This document shows positions 42,455 through 51,747 of a stretch of 64,000 bases of DNA, one piece after another; the first letter of the stretch is position 1, and the number at the start of each line of letters is the position of its first letter. Source of the DNA: Enemella evansiae (GTDB lineage Bacteria > Actinomycetota > Actinomycetes > Propionibacteriales > Propionibacteriaceae). The position numbers were made by a program, and so were the translations under genes. Where the stretch lies: contig NZ_NMVP01000023.1 of NCBI RefSeq assembly GCF_002250705.1, positions 186,001 to 250,000 on the forward strand, read 5' to 3'. The notes below the pieces were generated by a model. That model did no database searches. It had not been told where the DNA came from and saw nothing but the letters and a program-made list of their open reading frames with translations.

Positions 42455-42516
42455 GCTCATCGAGTAGCTCGGCATGCGCAGCGAAGCGGAGCAATGCCGA
42501 GCGTGTCGAGATGAGC
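42455..42516 (+). repeat. Palindromic element, single copy (forward)
   Basis: Begins GCTCATCGAGTAG and ends GTGTCGAGATGAGC. Its stem CTCGGCAT/ATGCCGAG differs from those at 40.4 kb, but the core GCGCAGCGAAGCGGAGCA is the same. It lies 38 bp after the HNH stop. Confidence 0.9.
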
Positions 42517-42528
42517 AACTCGCCTTCG

Positions 42529-42600
42529 GTTCATCTCGACACGGTCGCTGCGCGACCTACTCGATGAACGTGCGGGACACGGTCGCCGCGCGAGTTACTC
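42529..42600 (-). repeat. Palindromic element, inverted copy plus remnant
   Basis: GTTCATCTCGACACG opens this copy (42529-42569), which is the reverse of the 40.4-kb type with stem GGTCGC/GCGACC. A decayed third copy (ACACGGTCGCCGCGCGA) follows at about 42575-42600 and runs into the last codons of the alpha-mannosidase gene, whose stop it seems to supply. Confidence 0.8.
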
Positions 42601-45600
42601 CAGGGACGTGGGTGTGCGCCGGAACCGGAGGGTGCAGAGCTGGAAGGGACGCAGTTCGAGGGTGGCGACCGGGCCGTCGACCGCGCGCAGCACCCGCGGT
42701 TCGATGGGGCGCTCCAGCAGATCGGTCTCCAGCACCTCGACAATCTCGAAGTCCGCCGTCACCCTGGCGCGAGCCCGGCCGCCGCGGGACTCGTAACAGC
42801 GCACGACCACATCACCCGAACCGTCCTCGGCGAGCTTGACCGCCTCGATCACCACCGCCGGATCGTCGATCGACAACAGCGGCGCCGCCCCGGATCCCGG
42901 CGCCGTCCGCAGGGGCAGATTCAACCGGTATCCCTCCTCGATCGCCTCGGCCACACCGGCCCCGACGCGCAGCGTGTACGCCAACCGGTGCCGGCCCTGG
43001 TCGGCCTCCGGATCGGGGAACAGCGGCGCCCGCACCACCGAGACACCCAGTCGCGTCGTCGTCCCGCCATCACCCCGGGTGGTTCGGGTGCAGTCGAAGC
43101 CATAACTGCAGTCATTCGCCAACGCCACCCCGTAACCCGGCTCACCCACCTGCAGCCAGCGGTGCGCGACGGTCTCGAAACGCGCCGCATCCCAGGAGGT
43201 GTTCTCATGCGTCGGCCGTTGCAGATGCCCGAACTGGATCTCCGAGGTCGCCTGCTCCGCGTGCACATCGAGCGCGAAATCGAGCTTCAGCAGCTGCTGC
43301 TGTTCGTGCCAGTCGAGCTCCAGTTCCAGTTCGATCGCGGGCCGATCGTCGGCCAACCGCACCGTCTCGACGATCTCCGACCGCCCGGTGACGAAGGTGA
43401 TCCGCAGGCCATCGGCGAGCGGTTCGATCACGGTCGGCTCGTCGAGTTCACGGGACACCTGACGATAGTGGTGGTCGACATCCCAGGCGTCCCAGCGGTT
43501 CGGCACGTCGCGGTGCAGCACCAACCGGGCGGAAGGTTCATCGGGTGCCAGCACCTCACGGTCCGCGGCCAGGTCACGCACCGAAGTCAACCGGCCGTGC
43601 TCATCGACCACGGCACGGATCCCGGGGCCGGTGAGCACCCAGTCGCCGCCCTCCTGCTCGACGCGCACCCGCGCCTCGGCACCCGATTCCCGGGCACGCC
43701 CGACCCCCAGCGCCGGCACCCCGCGCACCGGGAACGGCCCGGCATTCGCCAGCACCGCATCCTGCGCACCCGCCTCGGATCCCAACGCCGCCAGCGAATC
43801 CGCGATGATCCGTTCCAACCCCTGCGCCACCTCGGCATAGTTGCGTTCGGCCTCGCGATGCACCCAGGCGATCGACGACCCGGGCAGGATGTCGTGGAAC
43901 TGCTGCAGCAGCACGATCCGCCACCAGTGGTCCAGTTCCTCGGCCGGGTACGCGCTGCCGGCGCGGACGGCCGCGGTGGTCGCCCAGAGTTCGGCCTCCC
44001 GCAGCAGGTGCTCGCTGCGCCGGTTGCCGGCCTTGGTGCGATGCTGGGAGGTGTAGGTGCCGCGGTGGAACTCCAGATACATCTCACCCCGCCAGACGGG
44101 CGGGTCGGCGTACTCCTCCTCCGCGGCGGTGAAGAACTCAGCCGGACTGGACAGGGTGACCTTCGGCGATCCCTCCAGGTCCGCGGTCCGGGCCGCGGCG
44201 GCGAGCATCTCCCGGGTCGGGCCACCGCCGCCATCGCCGTAGCCGAAGGGAACCAGCGAGGTGTTCGCCCGGCCCTTCTCGGCGTACTGTCGCTCGGCGC
44301 GAGCCAGGTCGGCGGCCGACAGATCGGAGTTGTAGGTGTCGACCGGTGGGAAGTGGGTGAAGATCCGCCGCCCGTCGATGCCCTCCCACCAGAAGGTGTG
44401 GTGCGGCATCGTGTTGGTGTCGTTCCAGGAGATCTTCTGGGTCAGGAACCAGCGTTTTCCTGCTGCGGTGGCGATCCCGGGCAGTGACCCGGAGTAGCCG
44501 AAGGAGTCCGGCAGCCAGACGTCCAGGGGTTCGACACCGAGCTCGTCGATGAACCAGCGGGTGCCGAGCAGGAACTGCCGCGCCATCGCCTCCCCACCCG
44601 GCAGGTTGGTGTCGGACTCCACCCACATGCCACCGGCCGGGACGAAACCCCCGGCATCGACCTGGGCACGGATCCGTTCGAACAGCTCGGGGTAGTGCTC
44701 CTTGATCCAGGCGTACTGCTGCGCCGAGGACGCCGCGAATCGCCACCCTGGTTGGGTTTCCAGCAGCTCGATGACGTTGGAGAAGGTTCGCGCGCACTTG
44801 CGCACGGTCTCCCGGGTCGGCCACAGCCAGGCCGAATCGATGTGCGCGTGCCCGACCGCGTGCACCCGATGCGCGGAGGCGTACGCCGGGGCGGCGAGCA
44901 GGCCGGCGAGTTCGGCACGGCCGGCCGCCGCGGTGCCGGGCACATCGTCCGGGTCGACCGCGTTGATCACCCGCTCGCAACCGGCGAGGATCTCGGCCCG
45001 GCGCGGGCTGGTCGCCGGCAGTTCGTCGAGCAGTCCGCGCAGGGTGAGCAGATCGGCGTGCAGCTCGGCGACCGCGAGATCCCGCAACGCGACCTCCACC
45101 GAACGCAACCGGTAGAGGGGTTCCGCCCCGGCGGTCTCCTTGTCCCCCATCGGGGTCGGGGTGCGAAAACCGCCGTCGTCGAAGCTGGGGTTCGCCGCCG
45201 CCTCGACGAAGACGTCGACCGGCTCGCCCGGCCGGGCATCGGTGGGAACGTGATGGTTCCGGGGCTCGATCCCCTTCAGGATCACCCCGTCGGGGGTGTA
45301 CGCCGTCGCCTCGGCCTGGAAACCCGGTCCGGAGCCGCTGAAGCCGAGATCGACCAGCAGCTCCACGGCCGTCCCGCTCTGCTCGGCCCACTCGCCCGGA
45401 ACGCCACCCTGCACCCGGAACCAGGTCGTGCCCCACGGCCGGGCCCAGCCCTGCCCGATGGCGAACTCCTGGAAGGGTTGGCCGACCGCCTCGCTGAACG
45501 GGACCGGTTCGTCAGGCACCTGCCAGGCGGTGACCGTCAGCGGCGCCCGACGGCGCCAAAGGGCCGGTTCGATCCGCTCGCTGAGGAAACGGTCCAGCCG

Positions 45601-45630
45601 AGCAATGGTGTGCTCGGTGCGGTCATGCAT
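42595..45630 (-). CDS. Alpha-mannosidase, glycoside hydrolase family 38
   Basis: 1011 residues. The GH38 catalytic motifs are GHAHIDSAWLWP (zinc-binding His and Asp, about 260) and WLPDSFGYSGSLP (nucleophile Asp, about 383). A C-terminal beta-rich domain follows. No signal peptide is seen, so it acts in the cytoplasm on imported mannosides. AAGGGA precedes the ATG. It is the last gene of the ABC importer operon, 31 bp after permease 2. Its 3' end runs into a repeat remnant. Confidence 0.92.
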   Translation of the reverse strand: MHDRTEHTIARLDRFLSERIEPALWRRRAPLTVTAWQVPDEPVPFSEAVGQPFQEFAIGQGWARPWGTTWFRVQGGVPGEWAEQSGTAVELLVDLGFSGSGPGFQAEATAYTPDGVILKGIEPRNHHVPTDARPGEPVDVFVEAAANPSFDDGGFRTPTPMGDKETAGAEPLYRLRSVEVALRDLAVAELHADLLTLRGLLDELPATSPRRAEILAGCERVINAVDPDDVPGTAAAGRAELAGLLAAPAYASAHRVHAVGHAHIDSAWLWPTRETVRKCARTFSNVIELLETQPGWRFAASSAQQYAWIKEHYPELFERIRAQVDAGGFVPAGGMWVESDTNLPGGEAMARQFLLGTRWFIDELGVEPLDVWLPDSFGYSGSLPGIATAAGKRWFLTQKISWNDTNTMPHHTFWWEGIDGRRIFTHFPPVDTYNSDLSAADLARAERQYAEKGRANTSLVPFGYGDGGGGPTREMLAAAARTADLEGSPKVTLSSPAEFFTAAEEEYADPPVWRGEMYLEFHRGTYTSQHRTKAGNRRSEHLLREAELWATTAAVRAGSAYPAEELDHWWRIVLLQQFHDILPGSSIAWVHREAERNYAEVAQGLERIIADSLAALGSEAGAQDAVLANAGPFPVRGVPALGVGRARESGAEARVRVEQEGGDWVLTGPGIRAVVDEHGRLTSVRDLAADREVLAPDEPSARLVLHRDVPNRWDAWDVDHHYRQVSRELDEPTVIEPLADGLRITFVTGRSEIVETVRLADDRPAIELELELDWHEQQQLLKLDFALDVHAEQATSEIQFGHLQRPTHENTSWDAARFETVAHRWLQVGEPGYGVALANDCSYGFDCTRTTRGDGGTTTRLGVSVVRAPLFPDPEADQGRHRLAYTLRVGAGVAEAIEEGYRLNLPLRTAPGSGAAPLLSIDDPAVVIEAVKLAEDGSGDVVVRCYESRGGRARARVTADFEIVEVLETDLLERPIEPRVLRAVDGPVATLELRPFQLCTLRFRRTPTSLE

Positions 45631-45661
45631 GGGTGTCCCTTCGACGACGGTGGATTCGGGG

Positions 45662-46537
45662 TCAGCCCTTGACCGCGCCGGCCATCGCATTGGCGCCACC
45701 GATCAACCGTTGGGCCAGCGCGTAGAGGACGACCACGGGCAGGGAGTAGAGCAGCGAGAAGGCGGCCAACGAACCGTAGGCAACGGTGCCGTACTGCCCG
45801 AAGAAGGAGAAGATGGTGACCGCGGCGGGTTGCTTCTCCGGCGACAGCAGCAGCACGAACGGGACGAAGAAGTTTCCCCAGCACTGCACGAAGACATAGA
45901 CGAAGACGACCGCGAGCCCGGGCCGCATCAGCGGGGTGACGATCGAGACCAGGGTCTGCCGGGCCGAGGCGCCGTCGGTCCAGGCAGCCTCCTCCAGCGA
46001 CACCGGCACCGAATCCATGAAGTTCTTGGTCATGAAGATCGCCATCGGCAGCGAGGTGGCGGCCAGAAAGAGGGTGCTGGCCAGCAACGAATCCAGCCAC
46101 TCCAGTTTCACGAACAGGGCGTACACCGGCACCATCATCGCGGTGATCGGCAGGCAGGTGCCGAACAGCACGGCGTACATGAATCCGCGGCCGAACCGGA
46201 GCCGGTAGCGAGACAGCGGGTACGCGGTGAGGGTGGCCACCAGTGTCGCGACGGCGGCCGCACCGGCGGAGAGCACGGTGCTGTTCAGCAGCGGCCGCCC
46301 GAGCCGATCCCAGCTGATCACCTCGGTGAAGTTGCCCAACCCCGGGGCCTCGGGCAGCCCGGCGACCAGGGTGGCCCGGGTGTCGAAGGACGCGAACACC
46401 AACCAGAGCAGGGGAACCAGGAACACCAGACCCAACACGACCAGCGCCGCATCGGCCAGCCCGCGCGCCGAGGTCGCACCGGGCGCGGCCAGGCTGCGGG
46501 GCCGGGCCGGACGCTGAACACTCTGCACGGCGGTCAC
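45662..46537 (-). CDS. Carbohydrate ABC transporter permease 2 (MalG-like)
   Basis: 291 residues, six transmembrane helices. The EAA loop that docks the ATPase is VSLEEAAWTDGASARQTL. GTG at 46537 overlaps the stop of permease 1 (GTGA). A partner ATPase is not in the window, as is common when a shared MsiK-like ATPase serves many sugar importers. Confidence 0.9.
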   Translation of the reverse strand: MTAVQSVQRPARPRSLAAPGATSARGLADAALVVLGLVFLVPLLWLVFASFDTRATLVAGLPEAPGLGNFTEVISWDRLGRPLLNSTVLSAGAAAVATLVATLTAYPLSRYRLRFGRGFMYAVLFGTCLPITAMMVPVYALFVKLEWLDSLLASTLFLAATSLPMAIFMTKNFMDSVPVSLEEAAWTDGASARQTLVSIVTPLMRPGLAVVFVYVFVQCWGNFFVPFVLLLSPEKQPAAVTIFSFFGQYGTVAYGSLAAFSLLYSLPVVVLYALAQRLIGGANAMAGAVKG

Positions 46538-47436
46538 CGATCGACCTCCGAGCGCAGCAGGCGGATGTAGACCAGTGAGAAGAGCGCGCCGATGACCAGC
46601 ATCACCGTGGCGATGGCGGTGCCGTAACCGACCTCGCCGAACTTGAAGGCGGTCTGGTAGGCGAGCACCGGCAGCGTGGACGAGTCGGTACCGGGGCCGC
46701 CACCGGTCATCACATAGATCAACGTGAACACCGAGAGGGTCTGCAGAGTGGTGAGCATCAGGTTGGTGCCGATCGCCCGCCGGATCAGCGGGATGGTGAT
46801 CCGGAACAGGGTCTGCCGCCGCGACGCGCCGTCCACGGCAGCGGCCTCGGTCAGCTCGTCGGGGATGTCGGCCAGCGCCGCCGAATAGACCATCATCGAG
46901 AAGGCGGTGCCCCGCCAGATGTTGGCCAGGATCACCGCCAGCATCGGATGCCGGTAGAGCCACTCGATCGGCGCGATGCCGAGGATCCCCAGGCCCGCGT
47001 TCAGGCTGCCGTCGGTCTGGAAGAACGCGTACATGGCGAATGCGGCGACGATCTCCGGCATCACCCAGGCCGCCACGACCAGGGTGCCGACGACGGTCTG
47101 CACGGCCCGGTGGGCCCGTCGCTGCAGCACCGCGATGGTGAGCCCGAGGACGTTCTGACCGACGATCGCGCTGCCGATGGTGAACGCCAGGGTGAGCAGG
47201 ATCGCCCGGGTGAACTCGGGATCGGCGAACAACCGCTCGTAGTTCGCCAGCCCGACGAACCGCGGGAAGCGCGCCGCTCGCCCGGTCAGCGCGGTGTTGG
47301 TCAGCGATCCGTAGACCGACCAGATCGCCGGGCCGACCATGAAGATGGCGAGCAGGATCACCGCTGGCAGCAGCGGCACCGAGCGCCACGGATGGCGGCG
47401 GGTGCGCCGGGCGGGTGGGAGCGTGGTGGCAGTCAT
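46534..47436 (-). CDS. Carbohydrate ABC transporter permease 1 (MalF-like)
   Basis: 300 residues, six transmembrane helices, with the EAA loop ELTEAAAVDGASRRQTLFRI. ATG at 47436 was chosen because the protein then begins as family members do. It lies 8 bp after the binding-protein gene and overlaps permease 2. Confidence 0.9.
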   Translation of the reverse strand: MTATTLPPARRTRRHPWRSVPLLPAVILLAIFMVGPAIWSVYGSLTNTALTGRAARFPRFVGLANYERLFADPEFTRAILLTLAFTIGSAIVGQNVLGLTIAVLQRRAHRAVQTVVGTLVVAAWVMPEIVAAFAMYAFFQTDGSLNAGLGILGIAPIEWLYRHPMLAVILANIWRGTAFSMMVYSAALADIPDELTEAAAVDGASRRQTLFRITIPLIRRAIGTNLMLTTLQTLSVFTLIYVMTGGGPGTDSSTLPVLAYQTAFKFGEVGYGTAIATVMLVIGALFSLVYIRLLRSEVDR

Positions 47437-47444
47437 CGACGCGA

Positions 47445-48805
47445 TCAGGCCTTGACGGTCTGCTCCGCACCGACGATCCCGGTCACCGCCTTGTCGTAGG
47501 CGGCCGCGGCGGAGGCCACATCGCTCTGCCCGGTCATCACCGCCTCCATCGCGACCATGATGGCGTTCGAGATCTGCGGATAGTCGGCGGTCGCCGGCCG
47601 GTAGTGGGTCACCGGCACCAGATCGGTCCAGAATTTCGTGGTGGGGTTGGATTTCAGGTACGCCGGGTCCTCGGCGACGTCCTTGCGGACCGCGATCTGG
47701 GAGTCCTCGATGACGAATCCGAGCGAGTTCTCCCGATTCATGCACAGACTGAGGAACTTGAACGCCGCATCGGGGGCCTTGGTGTTCGCCCCCATGGCCA
47801 GCGTCCAGCCGCCCGACATCGACACCTTGCCGGGCGAATCGCCCGTCTGGGTGGGCATCGCGGCGGTTCCCATGGTGCTCTCCCAGGCCGGCCAGGCCGC
47901 CTTGCCCGACGGCTGCCAGCTGCTCGGCAGCCAGGAGCCGTCGAGGGCGATCGCCAGCTTGCCCTGCGGCAGCAGTTCGCCGGTCACGCGGGTGCTCAGG
48001 TTGCTGTCCAGCGCCTGCTGCGGGGTCGGTGCCAGGCCCTCGGTGTAGACGGTGCGGAGGAAATCGAGGGCGTCGGAGAAGCCCTGGGAGCCGACGACCC
48101 ACTTCTTCGCCTGGTCGTCATAGAGGGTGTTCTTCGTTCCGTACAACAACATCTCGAAGCCCTGCATCACCGCGCCCTCACCCATCGGCTTGCCGGAATA
48201 GATGTTGAAGGGGATCACCCCGGGCACCTTCTCCTTGATCGCCCGGGCGGCACCGAGGATCTCGTCCCAGTTCTTCGGCGCCCAGTCACCGGGCAATCCG
48301 GCCTGCTGCAGGATCTGCTTGTTGAACCAGAGCCCGCGGGTATCGGTACCGAGCGGGATGCCATACATCTTCCCGTCATCGGCGCGGCCGCCGGTCTTGG
48401 CGACCTCGATGTATCCGACCATTCCGGCCAGCCGTTGAGGTAGTCATCGAGCGGCATCAGATAGCCGGCGCCCACATCGGAGCGGATCATGTAGGTGTCC
48501 TCATACATCAGATCCGGTGCGGTGCTCGGGGAGCGGTTCATCAGCGCGAGCTTGGTGAAGTAGTCGTTCTGGCTGGCCTCGATCGGGATCAGCTCGACGG
48601 TGAAGTCCGGATTCGCCTGCTCGAAGACGGTCTTCATCTTCGTGAACAGGGAATCCGCTGCCGTCGCATTGCCGAACTTCTGGTACGCCACCTTGAGCGT
48701 GCCGCTGTTGGCACTGCCGGATCCGCCCGAGCCACAGGCGCTGAGGCCGGTGACGGCGGTGCCGGCGAGGCCGGCCATTCCGGCGAGAAAGGTACGTCGA
48801 CGCAT
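47445..48805 (-). pseudogene. Sugar-binding lipoprotein of the ABC importer, frameshifted
   Basis: The N-terminal part (from ATG at 48805) has a Tat-type RRRTFLAG start and a lipobox LSACG, then reads as a normal extracellular solute-binding protein to about 48424 (DDYLNGWPEW). The C-terminal part, in another frame from about 48422 (VGYIEVAKTGG), continues the same domain to the stop at 47445. The two frames meet with one base missing. So the gene is either broken or the read has an error at 48417-48430; the sequence there is not a homopolymer. Two ORFs, 48215-48805 and 47445-48422, are its halves. Confidence 0.8.
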
Positions 48806-48849
48806 GGGGACTCCTTCGGCCGCGGCGTCCGGGGAACTGATCGGGCAGG

Positions 48850-48870
48850 TTAATCCATTACTTGGATAAA
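48850..48870. promoter_or_regulatory. Likely ROK operator TTAATCCA-N5-TGGATAAA
   Basis: Arms of 8 bp with one mismatch and a 5-base centre lie just after the -10 box of the importer promoter. AT-rich inverted repeats of this kind are known for ROK repressors such as Mlc/NagC. The ROK gene is the next gene upstream. Confidence 0.65.
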
Positions 48871-48873
48871 CCC

Positions 48874-48902
48874 AGTAGAGCGACGCGGATTCCCGCTGTC
48901 AA
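48874..48902 (-). promoter_or_regulatory. Promoter of the sugar importer operon
   Basis: On the minus strand TTGACA (48897-48902) and TCTACT (48874-48879) are 17 bp apart. The operator lies right after it, and the start codon is about 70 bp on, with AAGGAG before it. Confidence 0.75.
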
Positions 48903-48950
48903 GAGATTCCCGAGGTCGTTTCAGAACGTTGCTGAACCGTGTCGTGGCAC

Positions 48951-50198
48951 TCAGTCGATCAGCAGCAGCGAGGTCGGACGCAGCGAGAGCGCGTCCTCCA
49001 GCACCAGCGAGGCGGCGCCGATGGCGGCCACGTCCTCCCCCAGCCGGGTGCTGTGCACCCGGATCGGATGCACCTGCCGCATCGCGGCACGTGCGTGCAG
49101 ATCCTTGCGTACAACGGGTTCCAGCCGATGCTGCAACCGGTCCCAGTAGGGGCCGCCGAAGACCACCTCGTCGGCATCGAGCAGATCGCAGACCTGGATC
49201 ACCGCGCGGGCGAGCAGCTCCCCGGCATGGTCGAGGACCGCGGCGGCGGCCGGATCCCCCTCGGCGGAGCGTCGGCACAGCTCGGTGACCGCGTCGTCGA
49301 CGGCTCGGCGGCTCTCGGGCAGCGGGGGCGTGAGCACCCCGGCGGCCAACCCCGCGGCCACCAGCTGCCGGGGACCGAGTGCCTGCGACAGCACCCCGGG
49401 TTCCCCGCAGTCACAGGCGGCGCCGTGCGGGTCCACCATCAGGTGGCCGACCTCGCCGACATTGTTGGAGGCCCCGCGCAACACCTCACCGCGGTGCACC
49501 AAGCCGGCCCCCATCCCGGTGCCGAGATACCAGAAGACGAAGGTGCGCGGATCCCCATCGGTCCGCACCCAGTCCTCGGCGACGGCGGCGGCCAGCACGT
49601 CCTTCTCCAGCAGGACCGGCAGCGCCAGGGCCGCGGCGAGCCGGTCCCGCAACGGAACGCGGCGCCAGCCGTCGAGCAGCGGCGGTTCGACCAGGGTCCC
49701 GGTCTCCACCTCGACCGGGCCCGGCGCAGCCACCCCGACCCCGGTGACGGTGCCCGGGTCGATCTCGGCCTCGGTGATGAGCCGGTGCACGGCCTCGGTG
49801 ATGCTGCGGACGACCCGACCCGGGCTGCCGGTCGGCGTACGCCGCTGGGCGCGGGCCACCACCCGGCCCAGCAGATCGGTGACCACCAGGGTGATCAGCA
49901 GCGGATCCAGATGGACCCCGATCGCGTGCATGCCACCGGGAGCGAGGCCGAGCAGGGTGCGCGGTTTGCCCGGCCCGGTGCCGACCTGACCACGTTCCTC
50001 GATCAGCCCCCGTTCCAGCAGTCGGCGGGTCAGATTGGAGATCGTCTGCGGAGTCAGTCCGGTGGAGGCGGCCAACTCGACCCGGCTGGTGCCCTGCGGA
50101 TTGCGGCGTACCCAGTCGATCACCACGCGCTGATTCCAGTCGCCGATGCGCGGGATGTTGGTTCCGCGGCTCCCGGGGGCCTGCGGGGCGGGCGTCAT
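48951..50198 (-). CDS. ROK-family transcriptional regulator
   Basis: 415 residues. N-terminal winged helix (LAASTGLTPQTISNLTRRLLERGLI) and a ROK sugar-kinase-like domain with the phosphate loop LVVTDLLGRV and the sugar motif ASNNVGEVGHLMV. The zinc motif normally CxCGxxGCxE reads CDCGEPGVLSQ, so one Cys is missing. It lies upstream of and in line with the sugar importer, and probably represses it. ATG overlaps the ketopantoate reductase stop. Confidence 0.88.
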   Translation of the reverse strand: MTPAPQAPGSRGTNIPRIGDWNQRVVIDWVRRNPQGTSRVELAASTGLTPQTISNLTRRLLERGLIEERGQVGTGPGKPRTLLGLAPGGMHAIGVHLDPLLITLVVTDLLGRVVARAQRRTPTGSPGRVVRSITEAVHRLITEAEIDPGTVTGVGVAAPGPVEVETGTLVEPPLLDGWRRVPLRDRLAAALALPVLLEKDVLAAAVAEDWVRTDGDPRTFVFWYLGTGMGAGLVHRGEVLRGASNNVGEVGHLMVDPHGAACDCGEPGVLSQALGPRQLVAAGLAAGVLTPPLPESRRAVDDAVTELCRRSAEGDPAAAAVLDHAGELLARAVIQVCDLLDADEVVFGGPYWDRLQHRLEPVVRKDLHARAAMRQVHPIRVHSTRLGEDVAAIGAASLVLEDALSLRPTSLLLID

Positions 50199-51133
50199 GG
50201 TGCCTGGGCCGCCCGCTCCGCGGCGTGCTCGGCGCGTACCGACAACACCTCGTAACCCAGCTCGTGCAGCGGTACCGGGACGCCGGCGACCGCGGCCAAC
50301 CGGACCAGGGCACCCAGCACCGATTCGAGTTCACTGGGTACGCCGGCGGCCAGGTCGCGCTGCAGCGAGGTGGTGGCGCCCTCAGGCAGCTGGTCGCAGA
50401 AGGTGAGCGTGCGGGTCTCGACATCGGGGGGCAGGTCGATGCCGACCGCCCGGCCCACCGCCACCGCCTCACCGATCGCGCGCTGCAGCAACTGGCGCAG
50501 CCCCGGCCGGTTGCGGATCACGCCGATCGGCTCGGCGGTGAGCGCGCCGAGCAGGCCGGAGGGGGCGAAGAACACATACTTCTGCCAGAGCTCGGACCAG
50601 ATGTCGGCGGGCTCGACGACGGTCACCCCGGCCTCGCTGAACGCGTCGCGGAGGGCCTCCAGCCGATCGGTCTCGGCGTTGTTCGGCTCGGAGAACGCGA
50701 TCGAACCCGGCCCGCCGCGATGATCGATCACCCCGCGTTCGGTGAGCTGGGTGAAGATCCGGACGATGCCGGGCAGCACCGCACCCTCGCCGACCACCTC
50801 GGCGACCCGTCGCGGGGCGTCGATGCCGTTCTGCATGGTGATCACCGCGGTGAGCGGGCCGACCATCTCGGGCAGCTGGGGCAGTACCGCATCGAGCTGC
50901 GGGGTCTTCACGCAGAGCAGCACCGCATCGACCGGGCCGATCTCGGCCGGGTCGTCGGTCGCGGTCACCTGCGGCAACTCGATCTCGGTCTGCCCGGTGA
51001 TCCGCAATCCGTTCTCCCGCAGGGTTTCCAGGGTCCGGCCGCGGGCCAGATAGCTGACCTGGTGGCCGTCGCGCTGCAGCAACCCGCCGAAGTATCCACC
51101 CAGGCTGCCCGCGCCGACCACCGCAAATCTCAT
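50195..51133 (-). CDS. Ketopantoate reductase family protein (PanE/ApbA)
   Basis: 312 residues. NADPH-binding GAGSLGGYFGGLL at the start and the catalytic Lys in KTPQLDAVL and the second-domain Lys/Glu (WQKYVFFAP) are present. Bacterial genomes often have several members; not all act on ketopantoate. The ATG overlaps nothing upstream; the stop overlaps the ROK gene (ATGA). Confidence 0.88.
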   Translation of the reverse strand: MRFAVVGAGSLGGYFGGLLQRDGHQVSYLARGRTLETLRENGLRITGQTEIELPQVTATDDPAEIGPVDAVLLCVKTPQLDAVLPQLPEMVGPLTAVITMQNGIDAPRRVAEVVGEGAVLPGIVRIFTQLTERGVIDHRGGPGSIAFSEPNNAETDRLEALRDAFSEAGVTVVEPADIWSELWQKYVFFAPSGLLGALTAEPIGVIRNRPGLRQLLQRAIGEAVAVGRAVGIDLPPDVETRTLTFCDQLPEGATTSLQRDLAAGVPSELESVLGALVRLAAVAGVPVPLHELGYEVLSVRAEHAAERAAQAP

Positions 51134-51168
51134 GGCGACATGCTAGAGCCGGCTGGCAGGATCGCGGC

Positions 51169-51735
51169 ATGGAGTTCACCGAGTCGAGCTGGCCCCGGCG
51201 TACCGAACGGCTCACCGTGCGGCCGTTGACCGAGGCGGATCTCGACGCGATGTTCGCCTATCGCAGCCAGCCGGCGGTCTATGAGTGGATCGGCCGGGCG
51301 TACACCGATCCGGCCGCGTTCCGCGAGCGGATGCTCACCCTGCTCGCCGATCCGGCCCTGTTGAACCTGGCCATCGAGCTCGACGGCGCGCTGGTCGGTG
51401 ACACCTTCCTGAAGCTGACCGACGGCTGGGCACAAGACGATCTGGCGCCGGCCAGGCGCAGCCAGGCCGAGTTCGGGTACGCGATCGACCCCCGGTATGC
51501 GGGCCGCGGATTCGCCACCGAGGTCTCCCGGGAGCTGATCCGGATCGCTTTCACCGAGCTTGGGCTGCGCCGGCTCACCGCCGGCTGTTTCGCCGACAAT
51601 CAAGCCAGTCGCCGGGTGCTGGAGAAGGCCGGGTTGCGGCTGGAAGCCGTTACCCGCAAGGAATGCCTGCACCGCGACCGCGGCTGGCTGGACGGCTGTC
51701 TGTTCGCGATCCTGGCCGAGGAGTGGTCCGGTTGA
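51169..51735 (+). CDS. GNAT acetyltransferase, RimJ/RimL type
   Basis: 188 residues. The acetyl-CoA site is GYAIDPRYAGRGFATE and NQASRRVLEKAGLR the C-terminal motif. It could modify a ribosomal protein, an antibiotic or a small amine; the sequence does not say. It is divergent from the reductase gene, 35 bp away. Confidence 0.88.
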   Translation: MEFTESSWPRRTERLTVRPLTEADLDAMFAYRSQPAVYEWIGRAYTDPAAFRERMLTLLADPALLNLAIELDGALVGDTFLKLTDGWAQDDLAPARRSQAEFGYAIDPRYAGRGFATEVSRELIRIAFTELGLRRLTAGCFADNQASRRVLEKAGLRLEAVTRKECLHRDRGWLDGCLFAILAEEWSG

Positions 51736-51747
51736 TCCGCGGGCCGC

